A DNA stretch of 64,000 nt from Eucommia ulmoides. Its lineage: Eukaryota > Streptophyta > Magnoliopsida > Garryales > Eucommiaceae. Positions 58,601-64,000 of the stretch are shown here, in pieces; positions within the stretch are counted from its first letter, which is position 1; each line of letters starts with the position of its first letter. A program made the position numbers and the translations under genes. The notes under the pieces were generated by a model. That model was not told the origin of the DNA. It saw nothing but the letters and a program-made list of their open reading frames with translations, and ran no database searches. The stretch lies in contig CM028335.1 in the NCBI GenBank assembly GCA_016647705.1, positions 41,020,526 to 41,084,525 on the forward strand, written 5' to 3'.

Positions 58601-61593
58601 CAGTCCAAGTTGGACTGGGAAAGGGTAAAATTGAAAAAAAACTAAAAAAATGAATATTCTAGAATTTTAGGGTTTTTCCACCGCCTATTTAAGTAGCCGA
58701 CACGTGGCGATGGCCACTTTTTCTTCCCTCTCTTTAATCGGTGGTTGACCAAAGTGGATAGGGGCCCACCTTCTACTTTTATTCTACTTGATTTCTCTTT
58801 CTCACATACTTAACCAACAAGGGCCCATGGTTCTCACACACACACGGTACACCTACACACACACAAGTTAACATGAACAAAAAGGGGCCCACCAGTCCAC
58901 CCTCTCTCACACACACACTTGATTCTCTCTCTCCTCCCTTCTATCTTATGGTTTTGACCCAAAAGAAGGCCACTCTCTTTCTCTCTCTTTTATCTTATTC
59001 CATTTTACTCCCTCTTTTCCTACTTCTTTTAATTTCACCTCTTTTCCTTCTTTCAATTTCCCCTTTTCTTTATTTCAACTTCCTTTTTTCTTTTCTTTTT
59101 TTTTTCTTTTTCCTTTTTTATTGTATTTTCGAAATAAAATAAAATAAAATAAAGTTAACTATAAAATTAAATATAAAAAATTTTGCGGGGCAGTCAAAAT
59201 GCTGTGTCTACAAAAGCATCGTTATACTTCATTTGTTTCCCGTGTTAATCAAAGAGCTTTGAGTCCATTTATGTTAGGTCATTCTGATGTATCGGGTCCT
59301 TCCCATGTCTTATTTACCTTAGGATTTCGTTATTTTGTCATCTTCATGGATGATTTTTCAAGAGTTAGTTAGATTTATTTTATGAAAGTTCATTTTGAGT
59401 TATTCTCCATCTTTTTTGCCTTTTATGTTGGAATCAAACTCAATCAATGTGCCTTTTTGTATACATAGGAATGATAAGGCTCGGGAATATTGTTTTCACC
59501 CATTTACCTCTTTCATGACACACTAGGGTATCGTTCACCGTTCATTTTGTGCTCACACGCCACAACAGAGTGGTGTTGTTGAGTGTAAGAATCGCCACCT
59601 CCTTGAGGTTGTTCGCTCTTGTTATTTGAAATGAATATTCCTAATCATTTTTGGGGTGATAAGGTTAGTACTGCTTGCTTGTTAACGGCGCGCTTGGGCG
59701 CAAGGTGCACACATGTGCTACTTGTGTGCCTTACGTAGGTCAAGGCGCGTGCCTTATATAAGGTGCGCACCTTAGGGCCTCAAGTACAAGGCTCCAGGGC
59801 TCCTCGGGCCCATCTGCTTCTCTGCTTCTTCGCCTGCAGCTTTCGCTTCTGCTTTTACTTTTTTTTTAACTGTTTCTTCTTCATCCCTGATATTTTTTTT
59901 CATTCCAGTGCTCATCTTTGTCATGTTATGTTATTGTTGTTTCTAAAGATTTAAGTGTTTTATGCTATAATTGTTGCAATTATTTAATTTTATACAAAAA
60001 ATTCTATTTATTAGGAATCGAATTAGTTTGTTTTTATTTATTGACTCAAATGAGAGAGTGTATTATTTTTAATAATTGAATTTAGTTCATAGTTTCACTT
60101 TTTGAGTGTAGATTCTTAATATAATAGTACTATAAAAGTATTTTCTATTTTTTTGTTGTGCGCCTTACTTTATTCGGCTTGGCTTACCACCCTGGATTAA
60201 TCAAATGTTTGCTATGTTCACCATCTACCCTTTGTCCGTTCTCATCCGCCATTGAACCCATTCCCCCTAGTCATCACTCTTGTCCTCCCTTGTAGGTCTA
60301 CTCTTGTTGTAAGGGCACATTTTCCCATTTTTCCCAGTCCTCTTAAATCAATACGTGCAATATGAAATAAATGACATCCTATTACAATGAATAGATCGAT
60401 TACCTTTGGCACGTGCTTTAGCCTCTTAGCCGGTAGTTCCCAAGGGTGATTTCCTCTTTTCAAATCTTCGAAAAGCATCACAAGTGTTCTGCCTCTAATA
60501 TTATCCATACGAAGAACTTTGTCCATACTGCTCCTCAATTGTCTAAGTATTTAGTTTATTAGATCAAAGAGTCTAGGGTAGTTTTGCATTGATTTAATGC
60601 GATAGCAAAAAATAATTGACTAGTCTAGGAGAAAGAGAGAGAGAGGGGCCACCAAGTCTCCTACAGGGCCCTATTTATACCGTCTAGGGTTTTGTGTCCT
60701 AGACACCTATCTTTCTAAAAGACTTATTAGGACCTCCATTATCCATTTTGTATCACCCATTAGATTCATATGAAAAGTTGAAAAGTGAAAATTAATTAAT
60801 TGAAACCATTCAAATTCTGTCTCCCTGTAAAGGAATTGTTTTTACGGCATTCCTAGGAATTATGGTTAACGTCTTACATGCCATAGCTATATCCAATTGA
60901 TAGGAATTTCATCCAGAGAATCCCTCCCGTCGTAATTACTGTACTATTTGATCTCTCTATCTTTGTGATCCCAAAAAAATAACAGGGCATGAATAAAGTC
61001 TAACCCCCCTATAAAGAAACTATTCTTTATGACATTTCCACTGACTAGGGTGGGGCCTTTATCCCCTCCCCCCCAAATTTCTCCTGGTTATACCAATCCT
61101 GAACATGACCATCAGGATGGGTGTAGCACACCTTTGCCCGACCAGGATTTTGAAAGCCTATACGATGGCCTTGTTTATCATGTGCCCGTGTGATGTGAGA
61201 CTTCCATGCCATTTGATGTCAATTTTTTTTTTTGGTTGGTGCCCATCCGGTGTGGCCTTTTGTTTATGTGACTTGCCTATATGATGTGGGGTCTTTTTAT
61301 GGATCTGCTGTGAGACGTTTTCTTTGTATGGTGCCCATCCAATGTGGAACTTTTGTTTTCATGACGTGCCTATCTGATGTGGAACTATTGTAACCATTCG
61401 ATGCGGGGTTATAACTTTCCGAAGTTTAAAGAGTCAGTAGAATTTAGTTGTGACATCTTTGAGGGGTCCATTGCCTTTTTTTTTTTTTTTTTTTTCAGTT
61501 TTCTTCTTCCCCTATTTTATCTGACCCTAAATCTGAAATCTTTGTGCAGGTTATACTTCGGTCAGGACAATTCAAAGGAGAGGTTGCCTTCAG
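43159..61593 (+). CDS. GALAK: Galacturonokinase (GALAK-like), exons 1-4 of a longer gene
   Basis: Cytosolic GHMP-family kinase that phosphorylates D-galacturonate at C1 with ATP, allowing the sugar acid released from pectin to be salvaged to UDP-galacturonate. Four exons (43159-43191, 44854-44967, 45653-45724, 61550-61593) have GT-AG borders and stay in frame, giving about 87 residues. The order is [43 protein letters not shown] (galactokinase-type sugar-binding motif), [24 protein letters not shown] and [15 protein letters not shown]. As I recall the Arabidopsis enzyme (about 420 residues), the same blocks occur in this order and join at the same points. Exon 4 ends in phase 2; the ATP-binding motif and the rest lie beyond 64000. 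No stop or frameshift is seen, but intron 3 is 15.8 kb of nested transposons, so expression is uncertain. Confidence 0.88.
43192..44853 (+). other. GALAK intron 1 (1662 bp)
   Basis: Starts GTAATT, ends TTATTGCAG. Holds a CT dinucleotide run at 43642-43677 and an A-rich stretch near 44640-44680. No gene recognised; minus-strand open frames are not convincing. Confidence 0.75.
43642..43677. repeat. (CT)18 microsatellite
   Basis: Uninterrupted CT run within intron 1. Confidence 0.95.
44854..44967 (+). CDS. GALAK: GALAK exon 2
   Basis: 114 bases, 38 codons, from TTG GAT GGA to GAC CAT CAG. Preceded by AATTATTGCAG and followed by GTAGTTAT. Carries [14 protein letters not shown], the GHMP/galactokinase signature that contacts the sugar. 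Both borders are phase 0. Confidence 0.92.
44968..45652 (+). other. GALAK intron 2 (685 bp) with a MITE
   Basis: GTAGTT to GATATTGCAG. 417 of its 685 bases are the Tourist-like element at 45072-45488. Confidence 0.85.
45072..45488. mobile_element. Tourist/Harbinger-like MITE in intron 2
   Basis: 417 bp flanked by TTA (45069-45071 and 45489-45491). The left terminus is GTGGACATTTGGGTAA, the reversed right terminus GGGTGCATTTGGATAA, with further inverted matches (GGGATTTGAT against CGGATTCGAA). Non-coding. Confidence 0.8.
45653..45724 (+). CDS. GALAK: GALAK exon 3
   Basis: 72 bases, 24 codons, [20 protein letters not shown] plus GDSQ. Acceptor TATTGCAG, donor GTATGATC, phase 0 at both borders. 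Continues the sugar-binding N-terminal domain. Confidence 0.93.
46108..49613 (-). mobile_element. LTR element D, minus strand, non-autonomous
   Basis: Two direct repeats of almost 1 kb (46108-47068 and 48619-49613) are about 80% similar by eye. On the minus strand the internal region ends in a purine tract (GGAGGAGGA, 47069-47077) before TGTCACGG, and TGGTTAGAGCC (48606-48616) lies at the other boundary where a primer-binding site is expected. Likely target duplication is ATAAA/ATAAG. The 1.55 kb interior shows no gag or pol motif. Confidence 0.68.
47069..48618 (-). other. Interior of element D, no retrotransposon genes recognised
   Basis: Minus-strand frames of 60-90 codons only. One (47171-46986) contains [20 protein letters not shown], which resembles the DDIT(V/I) hydrophobic strand near the C terminus of plant protein phosphatase 2C. 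The rest could be a scrambled captured host fragment or plain decayed sequence. I do not recognise a product. Confidence 0.3.
49614..50174 (+). other. Probable middle part of the copia C 5' LTR
   Basis: Unique sequence between elements D and E without a gene. It is assigned to the copia LTR only because the LTR start and end lie on either side. ATGTG at 50170-50174 is element E's left target duplication. Confidence 0.45.
50175..50508 (+). repeat. 5' LTR of element E
   Basis: 334 bp with a 20-30 bp unit based on TTATTCYTATTTTGTCAAG repeated about four times, and CCTATATAATAAGG at about 50402 as probable TATA box. The 3' LTR has one or two more repeat units. Confidence 0.88.
51030..51830 (+). 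pseudogene. gag: Element E gag pseudogene
   Basis: [15 protein letters not shown] text near 51055, then [40 protein letters not shown] and frameshifts around 51360. A basic linker follows, then [17 protein letters not shown] at 51727, a CCHC knuckle whose last Cys is Tyr. Several stops are present. Confidence 0.78.
51834..52235 (+). pseudogene. Element E protease region
   Basis: 133 open codons. [19 protein letters not shown] is the aspartic protease active-site region (DGG form), with [15 protein letters not shown] as the second conserved segment, where GRPW is usual. The frame stops immediately afterwards (TGA 52233-52235). Confidence 0.8.
52600..53400 (+). pseudogene. pol: Element E pol: RT start joined to integrase end and chromodomain
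   Basis: [13 protein letters not shown], a stop, then [58 protein letters not shown] and [12 protein letters not shown] belong to reverse transcriptase. The protein then jumps to [20 protein letters not shown], the end of integrase, so the catalytic parts of RT, RNase H and integrase are deleted. After a frameshift near 52970 come INT tail motifs ([20 protein letters not shown]) and, past a stop at 53264, a chromodomain: [20 protein letters not shown]. Chromodomains bind methylated histone H3 and steer insertion. Confidence 0.87.
53449..54765 (+). repeat. 3' LTR of element E, split by solo LTR F
   Basis: Pieces 53449-53791 and 54726-54765 correspond to the 5' LTR. The right piece carries a short extra CAATTGGC before the terminal CCTTCATCA. 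Confidence 0.82.
53792..54725 (+). mobile_element. Solo LTR F inside the 3' LTR of E
   Basis: 934 bp starting TGTTGGTGTG and ending CCCTCATCA; flanks ATTAT and ATTTA are only an approximate duplication. A 138 bp segment from 54074 is tandemly duplicated at 54212 and includes a TATA-like GGTATATATAGGAG (second copy GGAATATATAG), so this LTR has a doubled promoter region. Family unknown. Confidence 0.68.
55033..55045 (+). promoter_or_regulatory. Primer-binding site of copia C
   Basis: TGGTATCAAGAAC directly follows the LTR terminus CTCAACA. Initiator-Met tRNA type. Confidence 0.8.
55496..56325 (+). pseudogene. gag: Copia C gag pseudogene
   Basis: Begins ATG TCT TCA with [12 protein letters not shown], the usual copia Gag opening before a Y..W motif. 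Frameshifts follow at once. In other frames [18 protein letters not shown] and [11 protein letters not shown] are recognisable. A basic Arg/Ser/Gly-rich stretch (56130-56220) precedes the zinc knuckle [20 protein letters not shown], in which the expected Cys before Trp is Tyr. Many stops. Confidence 0.75.
56326..56726 (+). pseudogene. Copia C pre-integrase segment
   Basis: Most of 56326-56600 is AT-rich decayed sequence where protease should be. From about 56635 one frame reads [19 protein letters not shown] and, after a stop, [12 protein letters not shown], matching the copia GAG-pre-integrase zinc-binding region (H.RLGH ... C..C). Interrupted at 56726 by solo LTR G. Confidence 0.65.
56727..59212 (-). 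mobile_element. 2.5 kb solo LTR G with perfect target duplication
   Basis: On the minus strand it starts TGTAGACACAGCATTTTGAC, as many plant Tat/Ogre-like LTRs do, and ends in GGTGCGTCA. AAAGC flanks both ends (56722-56726 and 59213-59217). The host copia reading resumes after it. Landmarks include CGGGGGTCCGTTATGTTTGG and GTGTTAGGCACCCC at about 56990. No gene found inside; the frame at 58873-59142 is low-complexity. Tat/Ogre affinity is inference. Confidence 0.85.
59218..59683 (+). pseudogene. Copia C integrase core
   Basis: [20 protein letters not shown] and IFMDDFSR carry the first Asp of the DDE triad. After frameshifts and stops, [20 protein letters not shown] contains the catalytic Glu (VVE.KNR), followed by [18 protein letters not shown]. 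Broken by element H at the codons that normally read TA.YLIN. Confidence 0.85.
59684..60177. mobile_element. GCGC-rich repeat H inserted in copia integrase
   Basis: Starts ACGGCGCGCTTGGGCGCAAG and ends TGTTGTGCGCCTTACTTTAT, so GCGC-containing ends are roughly inverted (AAGTAAGGCGCACAACA on the minus strand). I have seen similar GCGCAAGGCG-type repeats described as plant MITE-like elements but cannot assign a family. An open frame at 59763-59954 is low-complexity. Confidence 0.45.
60178..61079 (-). other. Possible LTR fragment on the minus strand
   Basis: The minus strand has a good TATA-like GGTATAAATAGGGCCC (about 60668-60683), preceded by ACACAAAACCCTAGAC. Ends, partner and target duplication are not identified. 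The open frame at 60538-60242 on the minus strand matches nothing I know. Confidence 0.35.
61180..61400. repeat. Short imperfect direct repeats
   Basis: GTGCCCATCCGGTGTGG at 61239 and GTGCCCATCCAATGTGG at 61331 (92 bp apart), each followed about 30 bp later by GTGCCTAT or TTGCCTAT plus GATGTGG. About five GATGTGG-type boxes occur in 200 bp. Function unknown. Confidence 0.55.
61550..61593 (+). CDS. GALAK: GALAK exon 4
   Basis: 44 bases, [14 protein letters not shown] plus the first two bases of an Arg codon. Acceptor TTTGTGCAG, donor GTGATTAA. It corresponds to the block following GD(S/T)Q in plant galacturonokinases. The next exon, expected to begin with a VDE-like sequence, was not found up to 64000. 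Confidence 0.88.
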
Positions 61594-62984
61594 GTGATTA
61601 ATCTTAGCATTGTTTTTGTTTGTTAGTATATCTATTAAGATGTTCCAAATATTTAAGCTTAATAATGCATTCTTAAGTTTAGGTGGAACATTCATTTCCA
61701 GGCAACGATTTTAAATTATGAGCTTAAAAAGATAGTAGGATGTTATCCTGGGCAAATTTGGAGTATGGTAGAAGTTCTTTCCCCTAGTAAATTTTGAGTT
61801 TGAATTAGCAAAAATATTGATGCTTAGGTTTTCTTCAGTGTTTGGTACTTTTAATTGCTTTTAATCTCTCTGATTTTTTATTTTTTTTCTTAAGTTTTAA
61901 AGGGTTTGGCCACTGATATGGTAATGTAGAATGTGAGGGAGAAGAGGAAAGTGCTTAGATTTTCTTTAATGTTAGGTACTTTTAATTGCTTTTAATACCT
62001 CTGATTATATAAAGTTTTAAAGGATGTGGCCACTGACATGGTGATGTAGAATGGGAAGGAGAAGAGAAAAACCCTCTTAGGACCTCCACAGCAGCACACA
62101 CGTGTAAAGAACAAAACTTCAATCAGCAATATTATTCCACTCTAGATAACCTAGGGCCCCAAAAGCCTTTTTATAGGTGATTAACCGAAATAATTCAGAA
62201 ACTAATTTGATAATGAAACAAAATAAATTTTCTTATATAATATTAATGCTTTTGATAAAAGATTCTTGCTCAAACCTAAATCTCATTAAAATTGTACCAC
62301 ATAACGAAATTATTTCAATATCTGAGGCATTTGTACTAGATTCTAGTTCAAACCTAAATCTCATTAAAGTAAAATAAACTGTTACAGCATAAAAAATCAT
62401 GTTCACATTCATAATTAAATGACACCAGAGCATGTTTCTATTTGACTTATTCCCACTTAATAATTAAAATAAGTGGGTAGGCGTCCTCATAGAGAATGAT
62501 CTAGGTTAGTATGTGGATACAAATACTCATTTCAATCCTCTCTATCTAAAGTAAAGTTTTGAAAGGATGTTGCACTTACATTTTATTATAAATACAACCT
62601 AATTATTCAATATACGGAGCATCTGTTTCATATATAGGTAGTCTTCATTTTTTTTTTTGTAATGAAGCAAAGGAAAAAACAAAAACAAAAAGCAACCTTG
62701 TATGTCGTAGCCATTATGGTGACAATATTTGAATAGAATCTGCTCATTAGCATGTTGATGACTGTAACTTGACGGTCCAGTGTCTACCTGTAAACCAGCA
62801 AATCAGTTTTAAGACAGTTACTGTATAAAATCTGTTTTGTGATGCTCAAGAAACATTTATTTATTTCTGAAAGGTAGCTTTTGCTGGGAATCTCTTTCTT
62901 AAAGTTATTTAGGCAGCGTTTGGTAACCACTCCCATTGCATTCCCAGATTTTTGGGATATATTTTTGGGCATAGCGTTTGGTAA
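61594..62984 (+). other. GALAK intron 4, left part
   Basis: AT-rich. A segment from 61821 is duplicated from 61952 (131 bp apart; ACTTTTAATTGCTTTTAAT and GGCCACTGA.ATGGT.ATGTAGA shared). CAAACCTAAATCTCATTAAA occurs twice (62271, 62351). Right of 62910, GGCAGCGTTTGGTAACC resembles a second Harbinger-type end. No exon recognised. Confidence 0.6.
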
Positions 62985-64000
62985 GGGCCCGTTTGGTAAC
63001 AGTTTCGTGCCCATCCCATGTAGTGGAATGTGATGGGATAAGAATTATATTTCCTTATTGGGAACAGAATCGCGTTTGGTAACGACAATTTTTTTTGGAT
63101 CTGGGAATAGAATAGCGTTTGATAACAATTTTATCCAAGAAATCAAGAATGAACCGTAAACCACAGTTAAGAAATCATCATACAATCAAACCGTAAACCC
63201 CAATCGAAATCGAAATCCTAAAATCCAATCGAAATCGAAATTGAAATCCTAAACCCCAATCGAAATCCTGAAATCGAAATTGAAATCGAAATTGAAATCA
63301 AAACCATTTCAACAATCGAAATCCGATTGGGGTTTCGAAATGGAAATGGAAATCTGAAATCGATTTCGATTTCAAAATGGAAATCGAAATCCGATTTCGG
63401 AATAGAAATCAAACATGTTGTTCAATTTCGATTTCGAAAACGAAATCGAAATCGAAAAGGTTCGATTGATGAGGAGGCCGGACGACTACGGAAATCGAAA
63501 CCGTTTGATTTATAGGATTTCGATTTCGAAATCAAAATTGAAATAGGGTTTCGATTTCAATTTCGAAATCGAAACCCTATAAGCACTGGACGAAAATGAT
63601 GACGGACGATGGCGGATGGACAGACGAAGACGAAGCATGCGACGAACATGACTGAAATCAAAGACGACGCAGGCGATGGCCGGACGACGAGAGGAGGAGT
63701 TGGCGGGAAGAAAACGATGAACCGGAGATGGGATGGAGAGGATTGTTGAAGAAGAAAAAAAAGGAAAAAAAAAAAAAGAGAAGAACCAGACGCGAAGAAG
63801 AAAAAAGAAGAAAAAAAAAGGGAAAGAAAAGAGGGCTTACAAAGTTTGAAGTGTGGATCTCCCCAACAAATCACAAAATGACGAGTGTGTCCTTTTAGGC
63901 CATGGGAATGGGATTGTCGTTACCAAACGCGATTCTCTTCCGAAGAAGGAAACATAATTCTTATCCTATCCCATTCCTATTCCATTGCATGGGATGGGCA
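62985..64000. mobile_element. Harbinger-type element with ~100 bp terminal inverted repeats, cut by window end
   Basis: The left end GGGCCCGTTTGGTAACAG follows TAA (62982-62984), the 3 bp target of PIF/Harbinger elements. The last ~110 bases of the window are its inverted copy (GGATAAGAATTAT and GAATCGCGTTTGGTAACGAC both present on the reverse strand). By alignment about 23 more bases should complete the right end at about 64023. The interior (63180-63590) is built of GAAATC-type repeats in both orientations. No transposase, so non-autonomous. Confidence 0.82.
63190..63580. repeat. AATCGAAATC / GATTTCGATT short-unit repeat
   Basis: Hexamer-like GAAATC units, first in one orientation (63200-63300) and then mixed with TTTCGATTTC. 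Open frames here encode Ile/Ser or Asn/Arg-rich low-complexity peptides and are not genes. Confidence 0.85.

Larger units (their letters stand above)
46024..60250 (+). mobile_element. Ty1/copia retrotransposon C, 5' LTR to integrase, carrying other elements
   Basis: The LTR starts TGTTGAGG at 46024 and ends CTCAACA at 55032, an inverted terminal pair. Removing element D (46108-49613) and element E (50175-54770) leaves an LTR of about 0.9 kb. A primer site (TGGTATCAAGAAC, 55033) follows directly, then gag with zinc knuckle, a pre-integrase segment and an integrase core; integrase without preceding reverse transcriptase gives the copia order. Reverse transcriptase, RNase H and the 3' LTR are not found, so the element is truncated at its 3' end; 60250 is approximate. 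Joining the LTR pieces this way is inference from end sequences. Confidence 0.68.
45725..61549 (+). other. GALAK intron 3, 15,825 bp of nested transposons
   Basis: From GTATGATC to TTTGTGCAG. About 300 bp at the left (45725-46023) look like original intron sequence. The rest is described element by element. A 20-base T run ending in CAG at about 61476-61498 offers a second strong acceptor-like site 50 bases upstream of exon 4. Confidence 0.85.

Noticed and set aside
58873..59142. Membrane protein-like frame of Leu/Phe-rich residues
   Set aside because: A pyrimidine-rich tract inside solo LTR G gives hydrophobic translation by composition alone.
60242..60538. Minus-strand 98-codon frame as a gene
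   Set aside because: It sits in a probable LTR fragment with a TATA-like box on the same strand, and its sequence matches no family I know.
63200..63515. Open frames with Ile/Ser or Asn/Arg repeats on both strands
   Set aside because: They are translations of a GAAATC simple repeat within a transposon.

Overview
The window is nuclear DNA of a flowering plant, probably a eudicot. It has split exons with GT-AG introns, Ty3/gypsy and Ty1/copia retrotransposons primed by initiator-Met tRNA, hAT, CACTA and Harbinger-type DNA transposons, and a plant-type galacturonokinase gene. Nothing looks bacterial or organellar. Species cannot be told from the sequence alone.

Left part (1-35.4 kb). A T-rich minisatellite and a CACTA terminus come first, then a large A-rich tandem array with monomers of about 107-108 bp. 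Five array blocks (1381-4064, 10668-13508, 14317-17310, 18097-22570, 31470-31980) add up to about 13.5 kb. They are separated by LTR retrotransposons. Family A is a Ty3/gypsy element whose pol frame runs into its 3' LTR. It occurs as a full-length decayed copy (A1), an internally deleted copy (A2) and a 5' half (A3). Family B is a second Ty3/gypsy family, present as one gag-only element nested in A2, one solo LTR and one truncated LTR. A3 is split by a 1.4 kb solo LTR. Marker monomers recur about every 2.14-2.18 kb in blocks II and III, which indicates a higher-order repeat.

Middle part (35.4-43.1 kb). A dead hAT transposase gene abuts A3. Several non-autonomous inverted-repeat elements follow, the last ending about 225 bp before the start codon of the only host gene recognised.

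Right part (43.16-64 kb). Four exons of a galacturonokinase gene (GALAK-type, GHMP kinase family) lie at 43159-43191, 44854-44967, 45653-45724 and 61550-61593, all on the + strand. They join in frame; the gene continues past the window. Intron 3 is 15,825 bp and holds a nest: a copia element whose 5' LTR carries an LTR element (D) and a chromodomain Ty3 element (E); E's 3' LTR carries a solo LTR (F); the copia integrase region carries another solo LTR (G) and a GCGC-rich repeat (H). A 417 bp Tourist-like MITE sits in intron 2. A Harbinger-type element with about 100 bp terminal inverted repeats in intron 4 runs off the right edge.

Apart from the galacturonokinase, nearly all coding sequence is transposon-derived and broken by stops, frameshifts or deletions. 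The main exception is the 343-codon gag frame of element B.
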